Assembly: GCF_000010665.1 (NCBI RefSeq)
Contig: NC_012796.1
Location: forward strand, 1,240,001 to 1,304,000
Direction of reading: 5' to 3'
DNA: 64,000 nt
DNA from: Solidesulfovibrio magneticus RS-1
Lineage (GTDB): Bacteria; Desulfobacterota; Desulfovibrionia; Desulfovibrionales; Desulfovibrionaceae
Positions 44,407 through 55,046 of this stretch are shown piece after piece (the stretch's first letter is position 1; the number at the start of each line of letters is the position of its first letter). Both the position numbers and the translations under genes were made by a program. The notes under the pieces were generated by a model. That model was not told the origin of the DNA and made no database searches. It saw only the letters and a list, made by a program, of their open reading frames with translations.

Positions 44407-46080
44407 TCAGGAATCGGGGCCAAGTTCGCCGGAGCGTTTGACGGCGCGAAGGAGCCGTAGGCCGAGCAGCACGGCGGCGGCGCACCCGAGCGCCCCGAAG
44501 AGCGAGATGCCGAAGACGAGCGGCGGCACGCGGCTGGCCAGCACCTGGCAGGAGCCGAGAAACAGCGCCGCCGTGACGATGCCGTAGACCAGGCGGTTTA
44601 TGGTGGCGTCCAGGCCCCGGTGGACGAGGTGCACGTCGAGCCGGCCCTCGCGGGCGCGGCGCAGGATCTCGGCGGCGTCGCGGGGGAAACTCTCGACCAG
44701 GGCGTTCCAGTCGCGCCAGCTGCGCCGGGCGCGGGTGAAAAGCGCCCCGGGCGAAAGCCGACGGGCGATGATCTTGCCGGCGTAGGGCGCGATGACGTCA
44801 ATGAGCGAAAAGCCCGGGGAGAGCGTTCGCGACGCGCCTTCCAGCACCACAAAGACTTTGATGAGATGGGCCACCACCGGCGGCAGCAGGATGCCGTGGC
44901 GGCGCACGATGGCGGCCACGTCGGCCATGGCCCCGCCCAGGTCGAACGCGCCAAGCTCCTGGCTGGCGTAATCGGCCACGAAATCCTCAATGTCGGCCCT
45001 AAGCGCCGCCCGGTCCAGGCCCGGCGGCAGCCGGCCGATGCGCATGACCTGTTCGGTCAGCCCCTCGGCGTCGCCCTCGGCCACGGCCAAAAGCGCGTCC
45101 TCCATGGCCCGCCGGGTGCGCTCGTCGATGCGCCCGACCATGCCGCAGTCCAGGATGCCCAGCCTGTCGCCGGGCAGCACCAGCAGATTGCCGGGATGCG
45201 GGTCGGCATGGAAGAAGTTGTCGCGGAAAATCATCTCCAGGAACACGTCGGCGGCAAGCTTGGCCATGGCCGTGCGCCGGGCCGCGGCCTCGGGCGAAAG
45301 CTCCCCGGCCAGACGCGACAGCGGCTCCCCGACCAGCTCTTCCATGGTCAGCACTTCCCGGGCGCAGCGCTCGGGATAGGGGCGCGGAAAGGCCACGCCC
45401 GGCTCGGAAGCGAAATTGGCCGCGAAATGGCGCAGATTGCGCTCCTCGCGCACGAAATCGAGTTCCCGCAGGATGGTGCGGCGCATCTCGGCGGCCACGG
45501 CCAGGGGTTGATACAGCCGCAGCTCCACCACCCCCCGCTCGGCCAGTTCGGCCAGGCCCATGAGGATGTCGAGATCGGCCCGCACCCGCTCCTCGATGCC
45601 GGCATGGCGCACCTTGACCACCACCGCCGTGCCGTCCGGCAGCCTGGCCCGATGCACCTGGCCAATGGAGGCGCTGGCCATGGGCACGGGATCAAAGCCC
45701 TCGAAGAGTTCTTCCACCGGCGCGCCAAGCGCCTCGCGGATCGTGCGCTCCACCGCCTCGGGCGCATCGGGTTCGGTGTCGGCCCGCAGTCTGGACAGTT
45801 CCGCCGCCACCTCCGGCCCCACGAGGTCGGCCCGGGTGCTGAGTATCTGGCCAAGCTTGATGGCCGTGCCCCCAAGCTCGGTCAGGGCCAGCCGCAGCCG
45901 TTCCTCACGCTTCAGCGTCGCCAGACTGGCCCCCGACGGGCTGACCAGCAGGTCTTTTAAAAACGCCGGGTCCGTGGCGGCCAGAAACTCGGCCAGGCCG
46001 TAACGCGCCAGCACCCCGGCGATTTCCCGGAATCTGCGGGCGTTTCTGGCGAAATGCGGTATCGAGGCGAGTGACAGCAT
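44407..46080 (-). CDS. ABC1/UbiB-family atypical kinase
   Basis: 557 residues. KxGQ motif (GGTAIKLGQILSTRADLVG), Ala-rich loop ASASIGQVHRA, invariant Lys in VVKVRHAG, catalytic FFHADPHPGNLLVL and LDCGMVGRID. Two C-terminal membrane helices (~500-550). UbiB proteins support isoprenoid quinone synthesis or lipid distribution; a sulfate reducer uses menaquinone, so a ubiquinone role is unlikely. A perfect AT hairpin from MITE-like copy 4 sits directly upstream of the AAGGGA ribosome-binding site. Confidence 0.92.
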   Translation of the reverse strand: MLSLASIPHFARNARRFREIAGVLARYGLAEFLAATDPAFLKDLLVSPSGASLATLKREERLRLALTELGGTAIKLGQILSTRADLVGPEVAAELSRLRADTEPDAPEAVERTIREALGAPVEELFEGFDPVPMASASIGQVHRARLPDGTAVVVKVRHAGIEERVRADLDILMGLAELAERGVVELRLYQPLAVAAEMRRTILRELDFVREERNLRHFAANFASEPGVAFPRPYPERCAREVLTMEELVGEPLSRLAGELSPEAAARRTAMAKLAADVFLEMIFRDNFFHADPHPGNLLVLPGDRLGILDCGMVGRIDERTRRAMEDALLAVAEGDAEGLTEQVMRIGRLPPGLDRAALRADIEDFVADYASQELGAFDLGGAMADVAAIVRRHGILLPPVVAHLIKVFVVLEGASRTLSPGFSLIDVIAPYAGKIIARRLSPGALFTRARRSWRDWNALVESFPRDAAEILRRAREGRLDVHLVHRGLDATINRLVYGIVTAALFLGSCQVLASRVPPLVFGISLFGALGCAAAVLLGLRLLRAVKRSGELGPDS

Positions 46081-46166
46081 GGCGGCGCGTCCCTTAAAAA
46101 ATACGAGAGTATTTTTTAAGAAAAATTACTGGTTTTTCGCTGTTGCTTCTCGTGGACGCGGCGCGA
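46080..46166. mobile_element. MITE-like element, copy 4
   Basis: 87 bp abutting the ubiB-like start codon. Perfect 12-bp hairpin CTTAAAAAATAC / GTATTTTTTAAG at 46093-46120 with loop GAGA; then ACTGGTTTTTCGC shared with copy 2; right end GGACGCGGCGCGA. Confidence 0.6.
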
Positions 46167-46204
46167 GGGTCTGGGGCGGAGAGGCCAAGGAGGAAGAGAA
46201 GAAT

Positions 46205-46248
46205 GCCTCCGGCGGCCGGGAGGGGGTAACCCCCTCCCGGACCCTCCC
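46205..46248 (+). repeat. GC double-hairpin 3' element, copy 9
   Basis: GCCTCCGGCGGCC then GGGAGGGGGTAACCCCCTCCC palindrome then ACCCTCCC. Lies between folD and the ubiB-like gene, reversed relative to these minus-strand genes. Confidence 0.85.
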
Positions 46249-46297
46249 TGAAAGGGGGGATGGACGGCCGGTGGTATATCACGCGCGCCCTTGGGGC

Positions 46298-47176
46298 CTA
46301 GATCGGGCAATCTGGGGGCTGGCGACGCCAGCGGTAGGCCTCCACGGTGTTGCTCATGAGCGTGGCGATGGTCATGGGGCCGACGCCGCCGGGCACCGGC
46401 GTCATGGCCGAAGCCACGTCGGTGAGGTTGTCGTAGTCCACGTCGCCGCACAGCTTGCCGTCAGGCAGGCGGTTCATGCCCACGTCCACGATGACCGCGC
46501 CGGGCTTGACCATGTCGCGGGTGATGAGCTTGGGCTTGCCGATGGCCGGCACGATGAAGTCGGCCTCGCGCACCACGGCGGCCAGGTCCGGCGTGCGCGA
46601 ATGGCACACCGTCACCGTGGCGTTGCCGAAAGGCGAGGCGGCAGAGAGCAGCATGGCCATGGGCTTGCCCACGATGTTGCTGCGCCCGATGACCACCGCC
46701 CGCTTGCCGGCCGGGGAAAGGCCGTAATATTCCAGAAGCTTGATGACTCCAAACGGCGTGCACGGCTTGAGGCAGGGCAACCCGATGGACAGCCGCCCGA
46801 CGTTTTCGGGATGGAAGCCGTCCACGTCCTTTTTGGGATCGACCAGGGCCAGACAGCGCTGGGCGTCCAAACCCTTGGGCAGAGGCAGCTGGAGCAGGAT
46901 GCCGTCAATGTCCTCGCTGCTGGACAGTTCGGTGATGAGCTTCTCCAGGGCGCACTGGCCGATGCCGCCGTCGAGCCGCCAGATGCGGGAAACGAAGCCC
47001 ACTTCCTCGCAGGCCTTTTCCTTGTAGCGGACGTAAATCTGGGAAGCCGGGTCCTCGCCAACGAGGATGACGGCCAGATGCGGGGCGCGCCCGTGCTGGC
47101 GCACCAGGGCGTCCACGTCGTTTTTCACGCGCTGGCGCAATTCGGCCGCGACTTTCTTGCCGTCAATAAGCAGCAT
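46298..47176 (-). CDS. folD: bifunctional methylenetetrahydrofolate dehydrogenase/cyclohydrolase
   Basis: 292 residues from ATG 47176 with AAGGAG eight bases upstream. Family marks: [14 protein letters not shown] (catalytic Lys, Tyr), [58 protein letters not shown]. Full length. Interconverts one-carbon folates in the cytoplasm. Confidence 0.96.
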
Positions 47177-47296
47177 GGCGAAATCTCCTTGGAAAGCGGT
47201 CAACAGCGGCCCCAGCCGCCGACGTCACGGCGACACTCTTAACCGGGCAGGCGGGCGTCGTCTACTGATGCGAGGTGGAAAGGCGAGGAGGAAGAG

Positions 47297-47333
47297 GCCT
47301 CCGGCGGCCGGGGGGCTCAGCCCCCCGGACCCC
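47297..47333 (+). repeat. GC double-hairpin 3' element, copy 10
   Basis: GCCTCCGGCGGCC, GGGGGGCTCAGCCCCCC, GACCCC. Lies upstream of folD, reversed relative to it; preceded on plus by the usual GAGGAGGAAGAG tract. Confidence 0.85.
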
Positions 47334-47423
47334 TGACATGGGGTAAAGGGGGGGGCGAGGCTGGGACGGCGGGCGGCAGCGTGGCAGAAAGGGTTTCCAC
47401 TGGCCGAAGCGGCCAGCAAAAGC

Positions 47424-47461
47424 AAAAACGCCCTGGAAACCCTCACTGGTTCCCAGGGCGT
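47424..47461 (-). terminator. Rho-independent terminator of enolase
   Basis: 14-bp stem 47428-47441 / 47448-47461 with one mismatch; TTTTTGCTTTT follows on minus. 109 bp past the eno stop, beyond repeat copy 11. Confidence 0.82.
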
Positions 47462-47497
47462 CTCACGAAGCCCCGCCTGGCCCCTTTCCCCCTTTCA

Positions 47498-47541
47498 GGG
47501 AGGGTCCGGGAGGGGCTTAGCCCCTCCCGGCCGCCGGAGGC
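47498..47541 (-). repeat. GC double-hairpin 3' element, copy 11
   Basis: 29 bp past the eno stop in standard orientation, after the purine tract GAGAAGAAAAGAAGAGAAAG. Stem is GGGAGGGGC/GCCCCTCCC. Confidence 0.85.
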
Positions 47542-47569
47542 AGTCTTCGTCTTTCTCTTCTTTTCTTCT

Positions 47570-49771
<2,202 letters not shown>

Positions 49772-49775
<4 letters not shown>

Positions 49776-50563
49776 TTCCGGCCTCCCGGCCGGCTTGAGG
49801 CCAGCCACAATTGCCGCAACCCTTCGAGCAACAGTTCCGGCCGCACGTCGCGGATGACCGGACAGATGGGGGCGAGTTTCTCGGCAAAACCGCCCGTGGC
49901 CAGCACGTGGACGTCGCCGCCGAGGTGGGCCTTGAGGCGGGCGGTGACGCCCGTCACCATGTCGGCAAAGCCGAAGACAAAGCCCTGGTTGATGCAGTCC
50001 GTGGTGGAGCGGCCGATGGACAGCGCCCCGTCGCCCGGGTCCAGGGCCACGTGGGGCAGCTTGGCTGTCTTGCTGACCAGTCCGGACAGCGACGTCATGA
50101 GGCCCGGGCAGATGAGCCCGCCCAGGAACGCGTCGTCCTGGACGCAGTCGAAATTGGTGGCCGTGCCGAAATCCACCACGATGACCGAGGCCGCGCCCAC
50201 GGCCCGGCGGCCGGCAAAGGCCGTGACCAGCCGGTCGGCCCCGACTTCGTGGGGCCGGCCGTAGAGGTTTTTGAGCGGTATGGGGATGTCCGTGGGCACG
50301 AAGCGCAGCCGCACGCCGAGATAGCGCGAAATGGCGTGTTCGATGATGGGATTAAGCGGCGGCACCACGCTGGAGGCCACGGCGGCCTCGATGTCGGCCG
50401 GCCGGCAGCCGTGAAAGGGCAACGCCGAGGCCAGGGCCAGACCCAGGCTGTCCGGGGTGGCGCTGCGGTCGGTGGGCAGGGCAAAGGACGACAGCAGGCC
50501 GCCGGCCTCGGCCAGGCCGAACTTGATGTTGGTGTTGCCGACGTCGACTAAAAGGGCGGGCAT
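49772..50563 (-). CDS. coaX: type III pantothenate kinase
   Basis: 263 residues. DVGNTNIKFGL (phosphate loop), GADRLVTAFAGRRAV with catalytic Asp, VVDFGTATNFDCV, LCPGLMTSL-type segment GLICPGLMTSLSGL. First step of CoA synthesis. Starts 5 bp after the tesA stop; coupled to the TPR gene. Confidence 0.95.
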
Positions 50564-50568
50564 GGCGG

Positions 50569-51306
50569 TTACGGCGCGCCGGCCGGGCGCACGCCCAGGC
50601 GCGAGAGAAAGGTTTCCACGGCGGGCAGGCTGCGCCGCACCATTTCGTCCACTCCGGCGGCGGTGGGATGCAGGCCGTCGGGCATGGTCAGGCCGGGAAC
50701 GCCGGTGACGCCGTCGAGAAAGGACGGGTAGAGCACGGCGTCGTATTTCTTGCTCAGCTCGGCGTAGACGGCGTCGAGGTCGCGGGCGTAGCCCAGGCCG
50801 TAGTTGCGCATGGCCTGGATGCCGCAGAGCAGGACCGGGATGCCGGCCGCCTTGAGCCGGGCCAGGATGGCGTCGAGGTTGTCCCGGGGCACGGCCGTGG
50901 GCAGGCCGCGCAGCATGTCGTTGGCCCCGAGTTCCAGGATGACGCCGGCCGGTTTGGCGGCCAGCACCGCGTCGAGGCGGGCCAGACCGCCGGCGGTGGT
51001 GTCGCCGGAGATGCCGAAATTGAGGATGTCCACGTCATAGCCGCGCGCGGCCAGGGCGCGGGCGAGCTTGGCCGGGTAGGCGTCGGCGGCGGGCAGTCCC
51101 CAGCCGGCGGTGAGGCTGTCGCCCAGGGCGGCCAGGGTTGCGGCCGGGGCGGTCTGCGGCATGAAAACTCCAAGAACGGCCAGAGCCAGGGCCAGGGCCA
51201 GGGCCAGGCAAACCGGCGCGGTTTGTCTTTTCCGGGCAAGCTGGTATCCTGCCGGGGACGGCACGGGGCGCGGCGCGCCCGCTGTGGGGATGTTGGAGGC
51301 GTGCAT
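50569..51306 (-). CDS. tesA: SGNH esterase/lysophospholipase TesA
   Basis: 245 residues from ATG 51306 (AAGGA upstream); a GTG at 51264 is a shorter option. Signal peptide VCLALALALALAVLGVF. Block I ALGDSLTAGWGLP, block II NFGISGDTTAGG, block III LELGANDMLRGLP, block V DGLHPTAAG: all four catalytic elements are intact. Periplasmic thioesterase/lysophospholipase in E. coli. As in E. coli, it is divergent from a YbbA-like ABC ATPase. Confidence 0.92.
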   Translation of the reverse strand: MHASNIPTAGAPRPVPSPAGYQLARKRQTAPVCLALALALALAVLGVFMPQTAPAATLAALGDSLTAGWGLPAADAYPAKLARALAARGYDVDILNFGISGDTTAGGLARLDAVLAAKPAGVILELGANDMLRGLPTAVPRDNLDAILARLKAAGIPVLLCGIQAMRNYGLGYARDLDAVYAELSKKYDAVLYPSFLDGVTGVPGLTMPDGLHPTAAGVDEMVRRSLPAVETFLSRLGVRPAGAP

Positions 51307-51976
51307 GATTTCCTTGTCCGATGTGCGGCTGACGTTACAAAGCCAGGCCGGCGGGGTCAACATCCTGCGCGGGGTGGACTTTGCCGCCGCCGCCGGCGAA
51401 GTGGCGGCGGTGATGGGGCCTTCGGGCGCGGGCAAGACCACGCTTTTAATGCTCATGGCCGGACTGCTCGCTCCCACCTCCGGCACGGTGACCGTGGCCG
51501 GACAGGACCTGACGGCCATGGGCGAGGACGCGCTGGCCCGCTTTCGCCGCGACAACGTGGGCATCGTGTTCCAGGCCTTCCACCTCGTGCCGGCCATGAC
51601 GGCGCTGGAAAACGTGGCCCTGCCGCTGGAGTTCGCCGGCCGGGCCGACGCCTTCGACCGGGCGGCCCAGGCCCTGGACGCCGTGGGGCTGTCGCAGCGG
51701 CGCGGCCATTTCCCGGCCGAGCTGTCCGGCGGCGAGCAGCAGCGGGTGGCCCTGGCCCGGGCCCTGGCCCCGCGTCCGCGCCTGCTTCTGGCCGACGAAC
51801 CCACTGGCAACCTCGACGGCGAGACCGGCCAGATGGTCATGGAACTGCTGTTTTCCCTGTCCGACGGCATGACGCTCATTCTCGTCACCCACGATCCGGG
51901 GCTGGCCGAGCGCTGCGGCCGGGTGGTCCACATCCGCGACGGCCGGGTGGCCGGGGACGGCCCGAGCGCGTCATGA
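51305..51976 (+). CDS. YbbA/LolD-type ABC transporter ATPase
   Basis: 223 residues from ATG 51305 with GGAGG five bases upstream. Walker A GPSGAGKTTLLMLMAG, signature LSGGEQQRVALARAL, Walker B LLLADEPTGNLDGE. The gene head overlaps the tesA start (shared CATG at 51304-51307). In E. coli ybbA is followed by the permease ybbP; here no permease follows, so the partner is missing or elsewhere. Overlaps the next gene by ATGA. Confidence 0.9.
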   Translation: MISLSDVRLTLQSQAGGVNILRGVDFAAAAGEVAAVMGPSGAGKTTLLMLMAGLLAPTSGTVTVAGQDLTAMGEDALARFRRDNVGIVFQAFHLVPAMTALENVALPLEFAGRADAFDRAAQALDAVGLSQRRGHFPAELSGGEQQRVALARALAPRPRLLLADEPTGNLDGETGQMVMELLFSLSDGMTLILVTHDPGLAERCGRVVHIRDGRVAGDGPSAS

Positions 51977-52494
51977 AGCGGCTGTTTTTCGTCCCGCGCG
52001 GCCGGTCCTCCTCGGAGCGGCTGGCGCGCGGACTGTTGCTGGCCGGGGTGTTCGCCCTGGCCGTTGCCGCCTATCAGAAGAATTTCGAGCGGGTCATCGC
52101 GCGCACCGAGGCCCGGGGCGTGGTGGCCGATCCGGCCGGGGTGCTTACCCGCGAGGACCGGCTGTGGCTGCTGGAAGCGGCCGAGCACCTGCGCGGGCGC
52201 TTCGGCCTGGAACTGGCCGTGCGGCTGGGGACGGACCCGCTCCCGGCAACGGCCCCCAATAATCCCAAAAAAATCGTCGTGTACGCGGCCTCGGACTGCG
52301 CCGGCAGCCGGGTGGTTCTGCCGCCTCTGGCCGCCGCCGGCCTGCCGGCCGGGCTGCCGGCCGATCTGGCCCGGGAGCACCTGGACGCCGCCTGCCGGGC
52401 GGGCAAGGCCCGCGAGGGCCTGCTGGCTGCGGTGGGGCTTCTCGTTTCAGCCCTGGACGAGGCCGCCGACAAGGCAAAAGGAGACGATACGTGA
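51973..52494 (+). CDS. TPM-domain-like membrane-anchored protein
   Basis: 173 residues. N-terminal membrane segment (RLARGLLLAGVFALAVAAY), then VVADPAGVLTREDRLWLLEA with GLELAVRLG, which follows the opening of TPM (Psb32/YgcG) domains, in a short form. The C-terminal part is Ala-rich. Coupled to the ABC ATPase (ATGA) and to rnhA (GTGA). Role unknown. Confidence 0.68.
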   Translation: MKRLFFVPRGRSSSERLARGLLLAGVFALAVAAYQKNFERVIARTEARGVVADPAGVLTREDRLWLLEAAEHLRGRFGLELAVRLGTDPLPATAPNNPKKIVVYAASDCAGSRVVLPPLAAAGLPAGLPADLAREHLDAACRAGKAREGLLAAVGLLVSALDEAADKAKGDDT

Positions 52495-52979
52495 CCGAGG
52501 AAACCAAAGCGCCGCAGCAAAACGTGATCATCTTTACCGACGGGGCCTGCCTGGGCAATCCCGGCCCCGGCGGCTACGGCGCGGTGCTGCTTCGCGGCGA
52601 CGAACGCCGGGAATTTTCCGGCGGCCGCAAGCTGACCACCAACAACCGCATGGAGTTGCTGGCCTGCATCGTGGCCCTGGAAGAGCTGGTCGAGCCCAGC
52701 GTAGTGTCCATCACCACGGATTCGCGCTACGTCCACGACGCCATCGAGAAGCGCTGGCTGGCCTCGTGGCAGAAAAAGGGCTGGGTCAATTCCGAGAAAA
52801 AGCCGGTGAAGAATCAAGACCTGTGGCTGCGGCTGTTGCCGCTTTTGTCCCGCCACAAGGTGAAGTTCAGCTGGGTGCGCGGCCACACCGGCCACCCCGA
52901 AAACGAGCGCTGCGACGTGCTGGCCAGGCAAGCCGCCAATTCGCGGGGGCTGGAAGCGGACGCGGGGTATCCGGGGTAG
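52491..52979 (+). CDS. rnhA: ribonuclease HI
   Basis: 162 residues from GTG 52491 with GGAG upstream. Active-site residues Asp17 (FTDGACLGNPGPGG), Glu55 (NNRMELLA), Asp77 (TTDSRYV), His132 and Asp142 (RGHTGHPENERCD) are all present. Degrades RNA in RNA-DNA hybrids. Translationally coupled to the preceding gene. Confidence 0.97.
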   Translation: MTEETKAPQQNVIIFTDGACLGNPGPGGYGAVLLRGDERREFSGGRKLTTNNRMELLACIVALEELVEPSVVSITTDSRYVHDAIEKRWLASWQKKGWVNSEKKPVKNQDLWLRLLPLLSRHKVKFSWVRGHTGHPENERCDVLARQAANSRGLEADAGYPG

Positions 52980-52999
52980 GAAGCTTGTCAAAAACTGAG

Positions 53000-53024
53000 A
53001 GGGCCGCTGATTGTTGGCGGCCCT
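53000..53024. terminator. hairpin between convergent rnhA and 53088 gene
   Basis: 8-bp perfect stem AGGGCCGC / GCGGCCCT with a 9-nt loop; weak T-rich sequence on the minus side. Confidence 0.5.
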
Positions 53025-53087
53025 TGATAAAAAGACTAGCTGCACATTTTTGCGCACAGGGTATGCGGTTTCTTAGTGATGAATGTT

Positions 53088-53861
53088 TTACAATAAGCGA
53101 AGAATCCAATGATGAGTCCGATTAATATGCACAAAAAATATATTATATAACCTATTTTTCGTGCATTGTGTTGTGAGAAATGCTGTTGTTGGTGGAGCGA
53201 TGTAAGAAAAGATGGTGTATATGAATTTGCAGGGCTGGAGTTTTGAGAGTTTCAATTCAAGAAAGATATGGCTTGAGTACATTATAGTGGCTATATATGT
53301 TGACAAAAATGTGAGAGTTGTGATGAATTCCTTGTCGGCACGATAACAATCTGATGTGATAAGTAGTTTTGAGATATCGATTACAGATGACGTGTCTAGC
53401 AAGGCTATCCAGTAGACTATTATGGCGGATGGAATGAATGTTGCCGGCGTTATTCCAAATAAATGAATTATGTATGAACCTTCTCTTACACATCTTAAAC
53501 AGATTGTCTTTTTAGGGTCGTGAGAGACGACTGTAGTTTGTTGTTTTTCCCATATTCCGAGGCGTAAGAGCGCGCCCCATATCCCAAATGCTATAGACAA
53601 TGAAATTATAAAACCAAGCCAGGCTAGTAGTGGGTAGAATAAACTGAATCCTTTGATATAGTGAATTTTTTCAAAGGCGCTGTAGTTGTCTATTTTGTAC
53701 CATGGCGGGTCGCAGGAATAGCTTTTCATGCCTGATACAAGGGCAGAAAAAAGAAATGCTTGTAGAGCAGCAAGCCAGCCAAGGCGATTCGCGATTAAAT
53801 TATATTCTCCGGCTATTTCGCTCCGAATAAATTTATATTGCTCAAGCGGGGTAGTGGACAT
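53088..53861 (-). CDS. AT-rich membrane protein of unknown function
   Basis: 257 residues, four or five membrane segments (RLGWLAALQAFLFSALVSGM; LLAWLGFIISLSIAFGIWGA; FGITPATFIPSAIIVYWIAL; C-terminal pair). Begins with YKFIRSEIAGEYNLIANRLG, a charged helix seen in some small defence-associated membrane proteins, though I cannot assign it. Base composition is strongly AT-rich, unlike neighbours, so recent acquisition is likely. No partner gene adjacent. Confidence 0.65.
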   Translation of the reverse strand: MSTTPLEQYKFIRSEIAGEYNLIANRLGWLAALQAFLFSALVSGMKSYSCDPPWYKIDNYSAFEKIHYIKGFSLFYPLLAWLGFIISLSIAFGIWGALLRLGIWEKQQTTVVSHDPKKTICLRCVREGSYIIHLFGITPATFIPSAIIVYWIALLDTSSVIDISKLLITSDCYRADKEFITTLTFLSTYIATIMYSSHIFLELKLSKLQPCKFIYTIFSYIAPPTTAFLTTQCTKNRLYNIFFVHINRTHHWILRLL

Positions 53862-54041
53862 AGGCTAACCTCATTGTGAAAGAGGTCGACCTATGTCAAA
53901 TTTGTTTTGCGAAGTAAAGTTCTTTTCACGGTTAATGTTGGCTCGGTGCCGTGCAGAACGTATTTGAATTCAATACCCAAACAAGAGGATTATCCTCCCT
54001 GTGCACGATGTCGGCGTCACGCGCGCAATTCCGATGCCCCC

Positions 54042-54225
54042 CTACGCCTTGGGATACCCCACGCACTGGGCCATGATGACGCGATGTTTCTCGCCCAGTC
54101 CCATGGCCTTGGACAGCGCCGGCACATTGATGCTGGCCCGCACCACCGTGCCCAGGCCCATGACCACGCAGTAGAGGTACACGTTCTGGCTGACGTACCG
54201 GTGTCGGCTCAGGCCAGGTTGGAAC
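54042..54225 (-). pseudogene. broken 3' fragment of a nitroreductase-family gene
   Basis: Reads on minus as the last ~60 codons of the intact gene at 55047-55703 (VMGLGTVVRASINVPALSKA, MGLGEK, AQCVGYPKA-stop). A TGG-to-TGA stop and a one-base deletion near the TGY-VSQN segment break the frame, and the 5' two-thirds are missing. The intact copy lies ~1 kb away in direct orientation with mazEF between. Confidence 0.85.
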
Positions 54226-54270
54226 GATTCTGGGATGAGGGGTATCCGGGACAGGAGAAAACGCTGGGGG

Positions 54271-54603
54271 TCAGGTCAGCAACGTGCGATAGCGCGCCAG
54301 GACATCCTCGACGAGGGCCTGGGACGCCTGCCCCACGATCTTCACCCCTCTGGCCCACCAGTCGATGCTGCGCGTGTGGTCGGCCAGCACCACGCCGTAA
54401 CACCGTTCGCCTTCGGGGATGGGCGCTTCAAAAGGATAGCCTGTTTGCCGGCTGGTGATGGGGGCCACGATGGCCAGGCCGGAGGCCTTATTGTAGACGC
54501 CGGGCGAGAGCACAAGGCCGAACCGAGGGCCGCCCTGTTCGTGCCCGGCCTTGGGATCGAAGTCGAGGTGGACGAAATCGCCTCGCTCCGGATACTCCCT
54601 CAC
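54271..54603 (-). CDS. mazF: MazF-family toxin endoribonuclease
   Basis: 110 residues from GTG 54603, overlapping mazE by GTGA. REYPERGDFVHLDFDPKAGH, RFGLVLSPGVYNK, VAPITSRQTGYPFEAPIPEG and VVLADHTRSIDW are the usual MazF/PemK blocks, including Arg and Thr-Ser at the active site. Cuts mRNA when not bound by MazE. Confidence 0.93.
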   Translation of the reverse strand: MREYPERGDFVHLDFDPKAGHEQGGPRFGLVLSPGVYNKASGLAIVAPITSRQTGYPFEAPIPEGERCYGVVLADHTRSIDWWARGVKIVGQASQALVEDVLARYRTLLT

Positions 54604-54845
54604 CAGATTTCCCTGCCCATGGGGTCGCCCCACTCCGTGGCCTCATGCCTGTTCTCGTCCGTGATTTGGCTGACCAGATCGGCAAGACGGTATTGCGGTT
54701 TGGGCTGCGCCTTTTTGATCACGATCCCTTCCGCGGACTGGGTGATGCTGACGGCGTCGCCGGCGTCCAGCCCGGCGTCGGCGGCCATGCCCTTGGGAAT
54801 GCGCACGCCAAGGCTGTTTCCCCACTTCGCCAAGACTGTTTCCAC
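54600..54845 (-). CDS. mazE: MazE-family antitoxin
   Basis: 81 residues from GTG 54845 with GGGAGG upstream. AbrB-like DNA-binding N-terminus (VLAKWGNSLGVRIPKGMAAD, GDAVSIT), acidic/aromatic C-terminus (TDENRHEATEWGDPMGREIW) that wraps MazF. Likely represses its own promoter. Confidence 0.93.
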   Translation of the reverse strand: METVLAKWGNSLGVRIPKGMAADAGLDAGDAVSITQSAEGIVIKKAQPKPQYRLADLVSQITDENRHEATEWGDPMGREIW

Positions 54846-54937
54846 GGCGAACCTCCCAATGACGCGCAGCGGCGTCGGACCTTTGCCGACAGCGTCGCTT
54901 GTGCCCAAGGCCCTACGGCCTTGTCTGTCAGGGTTTT

Positions 54938-54978
54938 GTGTATAAACTTTGTGTATACACGGTTCGTGCTTGCGTCAA
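54938..54978 (-). promoter_or_regulatory. mazEF promoter/operator
   Basis: Two copies of GTGTATAMAC, one a perfect dyad (54951-54960), spaced 13 bp apart. On minus, TTGACG (54978-54973) precedes TATACA (54957-54952) with a short 15-bp spacer. Dyad repeats over the promoter fit MazE/MazEF autoregulation. Confidence 0.55.
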
Positions 54979-55046
54979 GGGCGCGAGGTGTCGTCCAGTC
55001 TGATCGCGCCTGCCGACACGCAGGCCGGACAGGCGCGACGAGATGC

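Larger units (their letters stand above)
47177..47569. other. intergenic region, 393 bp, with two repeats and a terminator
   Basis: Between enolase and folD (both minus). Holds repeat copies 10 and 11 in opposite orientations on either side of the enolase terminator. No gene. Confidence 0.6.
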
